Of a stretch of 64,000 bases of DNA, positions 42,501 through 50,875 are shown one piece after another. Position 1 is the first letter of the stretch. Every line of letters starts with the position of its first letter. The position numbers and the translations under genes were made by a program. The notes beneath the pieces were generated by a model. That model did not search any database. It was not told the DNA's origin and saw nothing but the letters and a program-made list of their open reading frames with translations. Source of the DNA: CAZNGF01 sp964572855 (GTDB lineage Bacteria; Bipolaricaulota; Bipolaricaulia; RBG-16-55-9; JAJCYT01); assembly GCA_964572855.1 (NCBI GenBank), contig CAZNGF010000004.1, forward strand, positions 1 to 64,000, given 5' to 3'.

Positions 42501-42533
42501 AAACGACCATCGCCTTTGAGGCGATGGTCGTTT
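42501..42533. terminator. rho-independent-type terminator of the MFS gene
   Basis: Perfect 14-bp stem AAACGACCATCGCC/GGCGATGGTCGTTT with a five-base loop, 33 bases past the MFS stop on the minus strand. A/T-flanked on both sides, so possibly bidirectional. Confidence 0.75.
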
Positions 42534-42566
42534 AGTTGCTGCCATTAAGCGTGATTTTAGTTCTTG

Positions 42567-43886
42567 TTATGCATCGCTGTCGGGTAATTCGTCCTCAAGC
42601 AAGCGCACGCGCGCATTCAGATAGCCAACCAGGGCAATGAGCACGGTGAAAAACCCAAACAGGACAAAGATCAACGCGAATTCCCGCCCTGCTGCTGGTC
42701 CCAGCCATCCCCCCAAAGCGCGTCCCAAGGGCGTTGCCAAAAATGGGCGCAACACCTGGTCAGCAAGCGGGCCGATCAAAACCAGGCCTAAAGGCAGGGT
42801 GAGCTGGGTCAAAAAGCCGCGGGTGGCAAACACCCTGCCTTGCAGCGGGGCGGGCACCTTGGTTTGCCAAAGTGCTCGCGAGCTTCCCGCTTGAATCGGG
42901 GTCAGCGCGCCCCCAATCGTATAAGCGAGTGCCCAGAGGGCAACGTGACCGCTCAGTCCAAAGAGCACCTGATTCAACAGCCCGATCAGCAACATGCCCC
43001 CTAAGATACCGTGGAGCTTTCTTCGCGGTCCTCCCCAGGTAGACATCATGCCCCCACCAGCGAGCTGGCCCAAGCTGAAGGCACTGAACACCATGCCCAG
43101 GGCCAGCGTATCCCCATCGGTGCGTGCCAAAACCAGCGGGGTGACCAGGCGAGTGGTGACGAACATCGAAGATATTTGGAAGCAGGCAAAAAGCGCAACC
43201 AGATTGCGGAGCCCGGGGCGCTGAAAGATGAACTGCCACCCTGTGGCCAGATCAGACCAATAGGGAAGTCGGCTTGGGGCGTCATCGTTTGCCGGAGCGG
43301 GGATTTTCAGTTTGATCAGGATGAAGGCATTGGTGAGGAAGGTGGCCACATCGATCCACATGACCCCACTTACCCCAATGACGGGAACGAGCAGGCCCGC
43401 CAGGATAGGAGCGCTGATGCTGCCGATGCTCTCCCCAAGCGAGAGCAGGCCGTAAGCGCGCCCATAATGCTGCTTGGGAAGCAGCAAGGTCACGGTGGCT
43501 TGTTCGGCAGGTGCTTGCAGAGTGCTGATGGTGCTGGAGACGGCCAACAACGCATAGATAAGTTCCAGTGTGGCCAACTGTTGCTGAATGAGCAGCAGGA
43601 GGATGCCGGTGACCATAGCTTGGCCCAGGTCCGACCACAGCAACGCCTCTTTGCGGTTGATGCGGTCGACCACCACCCCCGCCAACGGTTTGAGCAACAC
43701 CTTGGGCAAATAGTTGAACAGCATGGACAAGGCCAAAGGGGTGGCTTGACCGGTTTCCTGAAACAGCCAAACACCCAGGGCGAAAGCGGTTAAGCTCGAG
43801 CCAAGCATGGAGATGGTTTGGCCCGAGGTCAACCAGAGGAAGGTGCGATTCCCCGGCGCGCTCAGAAACCGCTTGAACGTTGGCAT
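42567..43886 (-). CDS. MFS efflux transporter (macrolide-type, MFS_3 family)
   Basis: 439 residues, about 12 spans. The start FLWLTSGQTISMLGSSLTAFALGVWLF and the loop after span 2 (AGVVVDRINRKEALLWSDL, a motif A variant with VDRINRK) are typical of Mef-like exporters, as are PILAGLLVPVIGVSGVMWID and the GSSRALWQTKVP segment. Should export a drug or siderophore-like compound. GC content and codon choice are visibly more moderate than in the core genes, a sign of transfer. Confidence 0.9.
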   Translation of the reverse strand: MPTFKRFLSAPGNRTFLWLTSGQTISMLGSSLTAFALGVWLFQETGQATPLALSMLFNYLPKVLLKPLAGVVVDRINRKEALLWSDLGQAMVTGILLLLIQQQLATLELIYALLAVSSTISTLQAPAEQATVTLLLPKQHYGRAYGLLSLGESIGSISAPILAGLLVPVIGVSGVMWIDVATFLTNAFILIKLKIPAPANDDAPSRLPYWSDLATGWQFIFQRPGLRNLVALFACFQISSMFVTTRLVTPLVLARTDGDTLALGMVFSAFSLGQLAGGGMMSTWGGPRRKLHGILGGMLLIGLLNQVLFGLSGHVALWALAYTIGGALTPIQAGSSRALWQTKVPAPLQGRVFATRGFLTQLTLPLGLVLIGPLADQVLRPFLATPLGRALGGWLGPAAGREFALIFVLFGFFTVLIALVGYLNARVRLLEDELPDSDA

Positions 43887-43934
43887 AAAAAGTTCAAGCG
43901 CCTTACGCTTGTGTGCCTCACGTCGCGATACTTT

Positions 43935-44438
43935 TCAGAGAGAGCGGAGATCCCACAACCTGATCTCGCCCTGGATGCAGGCCTCGGAGTCAGGGGTGCG
44001 TTCTCCGCAGGAGCCAGAGGCCAACAAATTCCCATCAGGGCTGAAAGCTACGGAGAGGATTTCGCCTTTATGGCTGGGGAGGGTACGCACTTCTCTGCCC
44101 GTGGCCGTCTCCCACAGTTTGATGGTCTGGTCACTTGAACCGGAGGCCAGCAGCCGTCCATCGGGGCTGAAGGTCACCGAACGGACAGTATTCATATGGC
44201 CGGGAAGCGCTTGAATTTCGCTGCCCGTAGCTGTATCCCACAGCTTGATGGTCTGATCCAAAGAACCAGAAGCCAACAGGCGTCCATCGGAACTGAAGGC
44301 CACCGAGCGGACCCAGTCAGTGTGACCAGCAAGGCTACGTGCTGCTTGTGCCCAACTGAAACGGCCCGAGTAGGCTGAAATCAAAAGAAAAACTAAAACC
44401 ATGCTCACCGCAACGAGCTTGAAGTTCCTCCTGCACAT
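43935..44438 (-). CDS. secreted WD40-repeat protein with only three full repeats
   Basis: 167 residues from ATG 44438 with AAGCGAGG upstream. Signal peptide VAVSMVLVFLLISAYSGRF, then WD repeats LAGHTDWVRSVAFSSDGRLL...IKLWDTATG, LPGHMNTVRSVTFSPDGRLL...IKLWETATG and LPSHKGEILSVAFSPDGNLL...IRLWDLRSL. A closed propeller needs about seven blades, so this is either part of an oligomeric propeller or the remnant of a longer gene. The upstream region is repeat copy B, which could have replaced the original promoter. Confidence 0.8.
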   Translation of the reverse strand: MCRRNFKLVAVSMVLVFLLISAYSGRFSWAQAARSLAGHTDWVRSVAFSSDGRLLASGSLDQTIKLWDTATGSEIQALPGHMNTVRSVTFSPDGRLLASGSSDQTIKLWETATGREVRTLPSHKGEILSVAFSPDGNLLASGSCGERTPDSEACIQGEIRLWDLRSL

Positions 44439-44472
44439 GGTTGTTCCTCGCTTTCTTGTCAGTCTAATACAC

Positions 44473-44755
44473 GGTACGGCCACGATGTTTCTTCTGTGTA
44501 GAGGCCCCATTCATGGGATCCGAGAGACACGCCTGTTCTTCGCCAGGTAAGCGTTGTGGGCGGCCAAGGCGCGTGGCTGCGAGCGCGATGAATCGCGCCC
44601 CCTTGTATATTGGGGCTGAATTGGCTGGCCAAGGAATAAGAGAGGAGGGGATAGACCATCGCGCCCCTTGGTCTTAGAGACCGTGGTGTAGCCGGGTCGT
44701 CCCGTCCTCTCGCCTTGTAAGCTCGCACTGTTACAGCCGAGAACCACTGTGGTCC
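44473..44755 (+). repeat. dispersed repeat, copy B
   Basis: Aligns with the minus strand of copy A: CGGCCACGATGTTTCTTC, the CCCATTCATGGGATCC palindrome, GTGGGCGGCCAAGGCGCGT, GCGCGATGAATCGCGCC and the terminal ACCACTGTGGT. Compared with copy A it carries about 120 extra bases (44605-44735) between the last two landmarks. One end falls exactly where a CRP-type reading frame loses homology. Confidence 0.75.
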
Positions 44756-45176
44756 TGATCTGCACACCTCCGTGTGTTTGAGCGATGACGGCGAGGAAAT
44801 CCTGTGGGGTGAAGCGTAACAGCTGGGTCGTCTCCAGCGCCTGGGCGTAGGCGCGACGCGTGGCCTCCTCTAGCAGGGCCGATTTGCCCACGATGTCGCC
44901 GCGGCCGAGCAGCCGGATCATGAACGTGTGGCCAGCCAAGGTAGCATGGGTCAGACACATCCAACCGCGTCGCACGACGTAGACGTCCTGAGAAAGGTCA
45001 CCCTGGGCAAACAGCGTCGCTCCCTGGGGGCAGGTTACCTTGGCAGGGGTGAGCCTTTGGTGATTTGACCCCGAGTGCAAAGCGGATTCCAGCAAGCCCA
45101 CTTGTCCTCCTTTGGGAGCGTGTGGCGCGCGTTCCGGGGTGCACCGAGCGTTTGCCAAACGGCTTCGGCCAAGCAT
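44756..45176 (-). pseudogene. truncated CRP/FNR-type regulator
   Basis: About 140 residues of a cyclic-nucleotide-binding domain: CPQGATLFAQGDLSQDVYVVRRG, LLGRGDIVGKSALLEEATRRAYAQALETTQLLRFTPQDF. The usual dimerisation helix and the helix-turn-helix are missing; the frame runs straight into repeat copy B at HGGVQIR and then into 60 codons of repeat-derived sequence. A regulator without DNA-binding domain is unlikely to be functional, so I infer disruption by the repeat. The domain itself is intact. Confidence 0.75.
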
Positions 45177-45385
45177 GAAGGCTGTCGAAGCCTAATATCT
45201 GCTAGCAACATACAACACCATTCTAGCTGAGCTGTCGGGCTTTCGCCAAGCGGATGTTGTCCCTGCGCGAGTTCGCCCAGCCTCCCTAACAGATCAGCTT
45301 CGAAAACCCGGTTCGGTCAAATGCCGCTTGCAAAGCGTGGGGCAGCCGTTTCAATAGAACGAACCCCCCGCATCCGAGGTGACCC

Positions 45386-46819
45386 ATGCTCCAGCCACGC
45401 TACCCCTACTACCTGGCCAACGAGCCGCAGCAGCCCAACGAGGATTTAGAGGTTTTCGACAAGTACAGCGGCCAGCGGGCCACACGCGTGGCCCTGGCCG
45501 ACGAGGCGGCCATCGACCGGGCGATCGGAAAAGCCGCCGAGGCGGCCGAGCCCATGCGCGCGCTGCCCGCCTACCAGCGCCGGGACGTGCTGAACCACTG
45601 CGTCCAGAGGTTTGGCGAGCGCTTCGACGAATTGGCCGAGAGCCTGTGCGTCGAGGCCGGCAAGCCCATCAAGGACGCGCGCGGCGAGGTGACCCGGCTC
45701 ATCGACACGTTCCGCGTGGCGGCCGAGGAGGCCGTGCGGATCTACGGCGAGGTGCTGCCGCTGGACATCAGCCCGCGCGCCCGAGGCTACACGGGCATGT
45801 GGAAGCGCGTGCCCGTGGGGCCGTGCTCCTTTATCAGCCCGTTCAACTTCCCGCTCAACCTGGCCGCGCACAAGGTCGCGCCCGCCATCGCGGCCGGCTG
45901 CCCGTTCGTGCTCAAGCCGGCCAGCCTCACGCCGATCGGCGCGCTCATCATCGGCGAGGTGCTGGCCGAAACCGACCTGCCGCCGGGGGCGTTTTCGATC
46001 CTGCCCTGCCGGCGCGACGGGGCCGAGCTGTTCACCACCGACGATCGGCTCAAGCTGCTCAGCTTCACGGGCTCGCCCGAGGTGGGCTGGGCGCTCAAGG
46101 CCAAGGCGGGCAAGAAGAAGGTGGTTTTGGAGCTGGGCGGCAACGCGGCCTGCGTGGTGGACGCCGACGCCGACCTCGACGACGCCGTGGCGCGCATCGT
46201 CTTCGGCGCGTTCTACCAGTCGGGCCAGAGCTGCATCGGCGTCCAGCGCGTGCTGGTGCACGAATCGATCTACGACGCCTTCAAGGAAAAACTCGTGTCG
46301 GAGACGGAAACGCTCAAGATGGGCGACCCGCACGACGAGGACACCTTCATCGGCCCCATGATCTCCGAAAAGGAGGCCCAGCGGCTCGACGGCTGGATTC
46401 AGTCCGCCGTGCAGCGCGGCGCCAATTTGCTCTGCGGGGGCAAGCGCGACGGCGCGCTGCTGGCGGCCACGCTGCTGGAGGACGTGCCCAAGGGCGAGGC
46501 CGTCGCCTGCCAGGAGGCGTTCGGACCCGTGGCCGTGTTGTCGCGTTTCAGCGACTTCGACGCCGCGCTCGACGAGGTGAACGACTCGGCTTTCGGCCTG
46601 CAGGCCGGGGTGTTCACGCGCGACCTCTACAAAGCCCAGCGCGCCTGGGATCAGCTGGACGTGGGCGGCGTGATCGTGGGCGACGTGCCGAGCTGGCGGG
46701 TCGATCACATGCCCTACGGCGGCGTGAAGGACTCCGGACTCGGGCGCGAGGGAATTCGCTTTGCGATCGAAGACATGACCGAGGTCCGCCTGCTGGTCGT
46801 GCGCGATCCGGGGGCGTAG
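45386..46819 (+). CDS. NAD(P)-dependent aldehyde dehydrogenase
   Basis: 477 residues. ALDH landmarks in order: cofactor region PFNFPLNLAAHKVAPAIAAG near 150, SFTGSPEVGW near 220, catalytic Glu in LELGGNAA near 252, nucleophile Cys in QSGQSCIGVQR near 285 and EAFGPVAVL near 380. Closest in style to non-phosphorylating glyceraldehyde-3-phosphate or lactaldehyde/succinate-semialdehyde-type enzymes; substrate not determinable. ATG with GAGGTG upstream. Precedes an arginase-family gene by 106 nt. Confidence 0.92.
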   Translation: MLQPRYPYYLANEPQQPNEDLEVFDKYSGQRATRVALADEAAIDRAIGKAAEAAEPMRALPAYQRRDVLNHCVQRFGERFDELAESLCVEAGKPIKDARGEVTRLIDTFRVAAEEAVRIYGEVLPLDISPRARGYTGMWKRVPVGPCSFISPFNFPLNLAAHKVAPAIAAGCPFVLKPASLTPIGALIIGEVLAETDLPPGAFSILPCRRDGAELFTTDDRLKLLSFTGSPEVGWALKAKAGKKKVVLELGGNAACVVDADADLDDAVARIVFGAFYQSGQSCIGVQRVLVHESIYDAFKEKLVSETETLKMGDPHDEDTFIGPMISEKEAQRLDGWIQSAVQRGANLLCGGKRDGALLAATLLEDVPKGEAVACQEAFGPVAVLSRFSDFDAALDEVNDSAFGLQAGVFTRDLYKAQRAWDQLDVGGVIVGDVPSWRVDHMPYGGVKDSGLGREGIRFAIEDMTEVRLLVVRDPGA

Positions 46820-46925
46820 CATCCTTGGTCATGGGCTTTGGAATCCCTTCTCCTCCTCGCGGGAGAAGGGGCAACGATTGGCGTTGCCCTCAACAAAGCG
46901 TTCGTTTGCACAAGGGGACTAAACC

Positions 46926-47897
46926 ATGAACGATTTCCGCACCGTGCACATCGACTTGCCCACCCCAACCGACGACGACCCGCGCCTGGGGCACCTGCTG
47001 GGGCGCGATCTGGAGGAAGGTGAGACGCCGCGCGCCGTGATCGTGGGCTTTCCGTCCGACGAGGGCGTGCGGCGCAACCGGGGGCGGCCCGGCGCGGCCG
47101 AGGCCCCCGAGGCGATCCGCGCCGCGCTCTACCGGCTCACGCCCGACCCACGCGCCTTCGAGGCGTTTGCCGACTTGCTGGTCCACACGCGCGACCTGGG
47201 CGACTTGGCGCTCACGGGCGAGGTCGAGTGCGACCAGGCCGCGCTGGGCGCGGCGCTGGCGCCCTATCTCGCGCAGGGCTGCACGGCGATCGTGATCGGC
47301 GGCGGGCACGAGACGGCCTACGGGGCGTTCCTGGGCTACGTCGAGGCCGGCCGGCGCGTCGAGATCCTCAACTGGGACACGCACGCCGACGTGCGCCCCT
47401 TGCGCGACGGGCGGGGGCACTCGGGCTCGCCCTTCCGGCAGGCGCTGGAGCACCCCTCGCACGCCTGCACCCACTACGCCGTGGCCGGCCTGCTGCCCTA
47501 CGCGGTCGCGAAGGCGCACCTGGACTACATCGAATCGCACGAGGGGCGCCACATCTGGAACGAGACGCTCTCCTATCAGGCGGTCGACGGGCTCTACGGC
47601 TCGTTCAAGAACGACCTCATGGTGAGCTTCGACCTCGACGCCGTGGACCAACCGCACGCCCCCGGCGTGAGCGCGCCGGCGGTCGACGGCCTGAGCGCCG
47701 ACCTCTGGCTCTACGCGGCGTTCCGCGCCGGGCGGCACGCGGGCGTGCGCTCGATGGACCTGGTCGAGCTCAACCCGCGGCTCGACCGCGACGGCCAGAC
47801 CGCGCGGCTGGGCGCGCTCACGGTCTGGTGGTTCTTGAAGGGGCTCTCGGAGCGTGTCGAAGGGGAAGAGCCCGGCGAGCGGCCGCCGGGCTCCTAA
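46926..47897 (+). CDS. arginase/agmatinase-superfamily ureohydrolase
   Basis: 323 residues with the dinuclear manganese site: GGGHE near residue 127, DTHAD near 152 and SFDLDAVD near 237. The insertions and the RRNRGRPGAAEAPEAIR start resemble formimidoylglutamase (HutG) more than arginase. Hydrolyses a guanidino or formimino group, releasing urea or formamide. ATG with AAGGGGAC upstream. The aldehyde dehydrogenase before it could finish the breakdown of the product. No other histidine-degradation genes are nearby. Confidence 0.9.
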   Translation: MNDFRTVHIDLPTPTDDDPRLGHLLGRDLEEGETPRAVIVGFPSDEGVRRNRGRPGAAEAPEAIRAALYRLTPDPRAFEAFADLLVHTRDLGDLALTGEVECDQAALGAALAPYLAQGCTAIVIGGGHETAYGAFLGYVEAGRRVEILNWDTHADVRPLRDGRGHSGSPFRQALEHPSHACTHYAVAGLLPYAVAKAHLDYIESHEGRHIWNETLSYQAVDGLYGSFKNDLMVSFDLDAVDQPHAPGVSAPAVDGLSADLWLYAAFRAGRHAGVRSMDLVELNPRLDRDGQTARLGALTVWWFLKGLSERVEGEEPGERPPGS

Positions 47898-47911
47898 GGC
47901 GATCCATGGGG

Positions 47912-47927
47912 TAACAGAACACTGTTA
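47912..47927. promoter_or_regulatory. palindrome TAACAG-N4-CTGTTA
   Basis: Six-base arms around AACA. An inverted copy of the same sequence (ACAGAACATTGTTAT on the minus strand) lies in the promoter at 48139-48156, so the two sites bracket the small gene between them. Candidate operator pair or element ends. Confidence 0.5.
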
Positions 47928-47949
47928 TAGAAATGGCGGCGCAAAATTT

Positions 47950-48114
47950 TTACGCCAACAGCAGGCTCAGCGTGCGCTTCAGCCGGCGCCACCAGGAGCC
48001 GCGCGCGCGGCGCGCTTGGCTCAGCAGGCGCTCGGTATCGGCTTCCCGGAGCAATTCCGTGTAGTGCGTTTTGGCGCGCTCGGTCATCATGTCGTTGTTG
48101 TAGTCGTAGAGCAT
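47950..48114 (-). CDS. short basic protein (54 aa) with own promoter
   Basis: From ATG 48114 with GAGGTGAGG upstream. Sequence is an acidic-then-basic amphipathic pattern: MMTERAKTHYTELLREADTERL, then SQARRARGSWWRRLKRTLSLLLA. General plan (short N terminus, E/R-rich helix, basic hydrophobic tail) is shared with the 65-aa protein at 51466. Function unknown; the tail could bind membrane or nucleic acid. A consensus promoter lies directly upstream, which supports real expression. Confidence 0.6.
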   Translation of the reverse strand: MLYDYNNDMMTERAKTHYTELLREADTERLLSQARRARGSWWRRLKRTLSLLLA

Positions 48115-48133
48115 GCACCTCACCTCGATACGC

Positions 48134-48162
48134 AGTATAACATAACAATGTTCTGTTGTCAA
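48134..48162 (-). promoter_or_regulatory. consensus sigma70 promoter for the 54-aa protein
   Basis: Minus strand TTGACA (48162-48157), exactly 17 bp, TATACT (48139-48134). The spacer holds ACAGAACATTGTTAT, the inverted partner of the palindrome at 47912. One of the strongest promoters in the window. Confidence 0.85.
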
Positions 48163-48292
48163 GAGATACGCGAAATTTGCGTTCTGTTCTGCGATCGAGG
48201 CGATGTGCCGGAGGCGTACCGTTGCCCCGTTTCGTCCCCGCGGCCTATACTGGGGCCACCCATCCAGACAGTCCTGCAAAGGAACGTGACCC

Positions 48293-49675
48293 ATGCACGT
48301 CACCAGTTACGGCGCGGCGCGGGAAGTGACCGGCTCCTGCCACCTGCTCGAGGTCGGCAACGAACACGTCCTGATCGACTGCGGCCTGTTCCAGGGCGGC
48401 GCGCGCCTGGAGGCCAAGAACCACGACCCGTTCCCCTTCGAGCCCGAGCGGATCAGCCAGGTGTTTTTGACCCACGCGCACCTGGACCACTGCGGTCGGC
48501 TGCCGCTGTTGGTCAAGCGCGGCTTCCGCGGAGAGATCATCACCTCGGCGGCCACGGTCGAGGTGGTCAAGTTCATCCTGCTGGACGCGGCCCACGTCAT
48601 GCACGAGGAATACCTGTCCGAGCGGCGCCACCGCCGCCGGCGCGGCGAATCGCTACTCCCCCCGCTCTACGACGAGACCGACGTGCTCGAGACGCTGAAC
48701 CACCTCGCCCCCGTGCGCGAGAACGGCCGCTTGCACGACGTCGGTCCCCACTTGCGCGTCGCCTTCCACAACGCGGGGCACATCCTGGGCTCGCGCTTCC
48801 TGCAGATCGAGGCGCGGGAGGGCGGGCAGACGCAGCGAATCACCTTCGGCGGCGACCTGGGCAACCCCGGGCGCAGCGTGATGCCCGACTACGCCATGCC
48901 TCAGCCCTGCGACGTGGTTTACTGCGAGTCGACCTACGGGGACCGCGACCACCGCGACCACGACGGCACGATTCAGGAGTTCGAGGCGGCCGTGCGCGAC
49001 TGCCTGGGGCGCGGCGGCAACGTCGTGATCCCCTCGTTCGCCTTGGAACGCTCGCAGGACGTGCTGTTCGCGCTCGAGGACATGGAACGACATGGGCGGC
49101 TGCCCAAGAAAACGAAGGTTTTTCTCAACAGCCCGCTGGCCATCCACATCACGCGCGTCTACCAGCGCTTCCCCGGCGAGCTGGGCTCGGCCGTGCGCCG
49201 GCACATCGAGCGCGGGGACGACCCCTTCCACTTCCCCGGCGTGCGCTACAGCAAGACCGAACGCGAGTCGCGCGAGCTCAACGACCTCGAAGGCGGCAAC
49301 ATCCTGATCGCCGGCAGCGGCATGTGCAACGGCGGGCGCGTGCTGCACCACCTGAAGCACAACCTCTGGCGCGAGGAGTCGAGCGTGATCCTGGTGGGCT
49401 ACCAGGCCAAGGACTCGCTGGGCCGGCTGCTGGTCGAGGGCCGCGAGCGCGTCAAGATCTTCGGCGAGGAGATCGCCGTGCGCGCCAAGGTCCACACCGT
49501 CAACGGCTTTTCCGCCCACGCCGGCCAGAGCGCCCTGCTCGACTGGCTCGAGGCCACGGGCGACGCCGAGGTCCGCCTGGTCCACGGCGAGTCCAACGGG
49601 CTGGACGGGCTCAAGTCCAAGCTCGAAGCGCGCGGGCGGCGAGCGACGATCGTGGAGGAGGGCGAGATTGACTGA
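48293..49675 (+). CDS. beta-CASP metallo-beta-lactamase RNA nuclease
   Basis: 460 residues of the CPSF73/YSH1-like group. Zinc motifs: THAHLDHCG near 60, FHNAGHILGSRF near 160, D in GGDLGN near 185; beta-CASP motifs: E in YCESTYGDRDH, IAGSGMCNGGRVLHHLKHNL near 340 and GFSAHAGQ near 408. Processes or degrades RNA, probably as both endo- and 5'-exonuclease. ATG has AAAGGAACG upstream. A promoter-like TTGCCC-18-TATACT ends 42 bases before the start. Confidence 0.93.
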   Translation: MHVTSYGAAREVTGSCHLLEVGNEHVLIDCGLFQGGARLEAKNHDPFPFEPERISQVFLTHAHLDHCGRLPLLVKRGFRGEIITSAATVEVVKFILLDAAHVMHEEYLSERRHRRRRGESLLPPLYDETDVLETLNHLAPVRENGRLHDVGPHLRVAFHNAGHILGSRFLQIEAREGGQTQRITFGGDLGNPGRSVMPDYAMPQPCDVVYCESTYGDRDHRDHDGTIQEFEAAVRDCLGRGGNVVIPSFALERSQDVLFALEDMERHGRLPKKTKVFLNSPLAIHITRVYQRFPGELGSAVRRHIERGDDPFHFPGVRYSKTERESRELNDLEGGNILIAGSGMCNGGRVLHHLKHNLWREESSVILVGYQAKDSLGRLLVEGRERVKIFGEEIAVRAKVHTVNGFSAHAGQSALLDWLEATGDAEVRLVHGESNGLDGLKSKLEARGRRATIVEEGEID

Positions 49676-49785
49676 AAGGCAAGAGGTGGAATCTTCTGTC
49701 CGCTGACGTTCATCACTGCCTTGTCAGAAACCAGCACGCCCGCACTTCAATACCCCCATCGCACACACCAAGAGAAGGGATCACC

Positions 49786-50244
49786 ATGCCCGCAGACGTC
49801 CAAGAACTCACCATTCGCGCCCGTAACAACGCCAGCGCCTTCGCCAAGGCGGCCCGCCACATCCCGGCCGACAAGCGCGACTGGAAGCCCGCGCCGGGCG
49901 CGCGCAGCGCCGCCGAGATCCTGGCCCACACGGCCTACTGGAACGTCGCGCTCACGGACCCGCTGCGCGGCAAGACGCTCGATGTGGCCGAGGACGACTG
50001 GATCAAGGCGCAGGCCGACTTCCAAGACCCCAAGCGCGCCGAGGCGCTGGCCCGGCAGACGGGCGAGGCCTTTGCGGCGGCCGTCGAGGGACTGCGCGAG
50101 ACGGACTACGAAAAGCAAACCTCGCTGCCCTGGGGCGAGGAGTCGCTTTACAACGTCGTCCTGGGCAACCTGTGGCACCTCACCTACCACAGCGCGCAGC
50201 TCAACTACATCCAGACGCTGCTGGGCGACACCGAAGACCATTGA
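49786..50244 (+). CDS. DinB-family four-helix protein, paralogue 1
   Basis: 152 residues. DinB/YfiT fold: NNASAFAKAARHIPADKRDWKPAPGARSAAEILAHTAYWN with the first metal His, and the last helix NLWHLTYHSAQLNYIQTLLGD with the remaining two His residues. Family members are metal-dependent thiol or mycothiol/bacillithiol transferases and damage-inducible proteins. ATG with GAAGGGA upstream. The next gene is a paralogue. Confidence 0.88.
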   Translation: MPADVQELTIRARNNASAFAKAARHIPADKRDWKPAPGARSAAEILAHTAYWNVALTDPLRGKTLDVAEDDWIKAQADFQDPKRAEALARQTGEAFAAAVEGLRETDYEKQTSLPWGEESLYNVVLGNLWHLTYHSAQLNYIQTLLGDTEDH

Positions 50245-50279
50245 GGCGACGGGGCGGAGGATCCCCCTTTGGATCTCCC

Positions 50280-50308
50280 TTGACAATTATCTCTAAAAAG
50301 TGTAGTGT
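50280..50308 (+). promoter_or_regulatory. promoter for second DinB gene
   Basis: TTGACA (50280-50285), 17-bp AT-rich spacer, TAGTGT (50303-50308). AT content here stands out from the surroundings. Confidence 0.55.
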
Positions 50309-50338
50309 ATAAAACACTCAATCAGCCAAGGAGGACGC

Positions 50339-50809
50339 ATGCGTTTTCAGGATCAAGCCATCCGCATGACCAAGTTCGCGATGCAGGAGCTGTTCAAGGT
50401 CGCCCGCGCCGTGCCGGCCGACAAGCTGGAGTGGAAACCGCTCGACAACGGGCGCTCCGTGCTGGACCAGCTCCAGGAGACCGCCCAGTCGCCGCTGTGG
50501 TTCGCGTCGATGCTCGATCCCGACTGGAACCCGGAGACCGCCATGGAAGGGGGCGAGGAAGCCGCCAAGGAACGCAAGGGCTGGACCACGATCGAGGCTT
50601 GCGAGCAGGAGGCCAAGCGCAACTGCGAGGCCTTTTACGAGGCGGTCAAGCAGATCCCGGATTCGGACCTGGAGCGCGAGGTCCCCACGCCCTGGGGCAT
50701 GACCCCCAACGTGGCCGAGGTGGCCCTGTTCCAGCACTGGAACGCGACCTACCACTACGCCCAGATCAACTACATCCAGACGCTCTACGGCGACTTCGAG
50801 ATGCACTGA
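50339..50809 (+). CDS. DinB-family four-helix protein, paralogue 2
   Basis: 156 residues from ATG 50339 with AAGGAGG. Same plan as the preceding gene: KFAMQELFKVARAVPADKLEWKPLDNGRS, and HWNATYHYAQINYIQTLYGDFEMH with two of the metal His residues. The first metal His is less clear here (QLQETAQSPLW), so metal binding may differ. Has its own promoter. Confidence 0.88.
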   Translation: MRFQDQAIRMTKFAMQELFKVARAVPADKLEWKPLDNGRSVLDQLQETAQSPLWFASMLDPDWNPETAMEGGEEAAKERKGWTTIEACEQEAKRNCEAFYEAVKQIPDSDLEREVPTPWGMTPNVAEVALFQHWNATYHYAQINYIQTLYGDFEMH

Positions 50810-50817
50810 GTGCGCGG

Positions 50818-50842
50818 GTAGGGCCCGCTACGCGGGCCCTAC
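50818..50842. repeat. GTAGGGCCC palindrome
   Basis: 25-base palindrome GTAGGGCCCGC-tac-GCGGGCCCTAC between the second DinB gene and the VOC gene. Similar arms recur at 55718-55736. Confidence 0.75.
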
Positions 50843-50875
50843 GACATTCACGTCTTCGCAACGAAAGGAACTTGA

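Noticed and set aside
44605..44735. Separate gene inside repeat copy B
   Set aside because: The extra 130 bases have no start codon with a ribosome site and no recognisable protein.
46926..47897. Assigning the arginase-family gene to a histidine-utilisation operon
   Set aside because: No hutH, hutU or hutI is in the window; only the sequence style hints at formimidoylglutamase.
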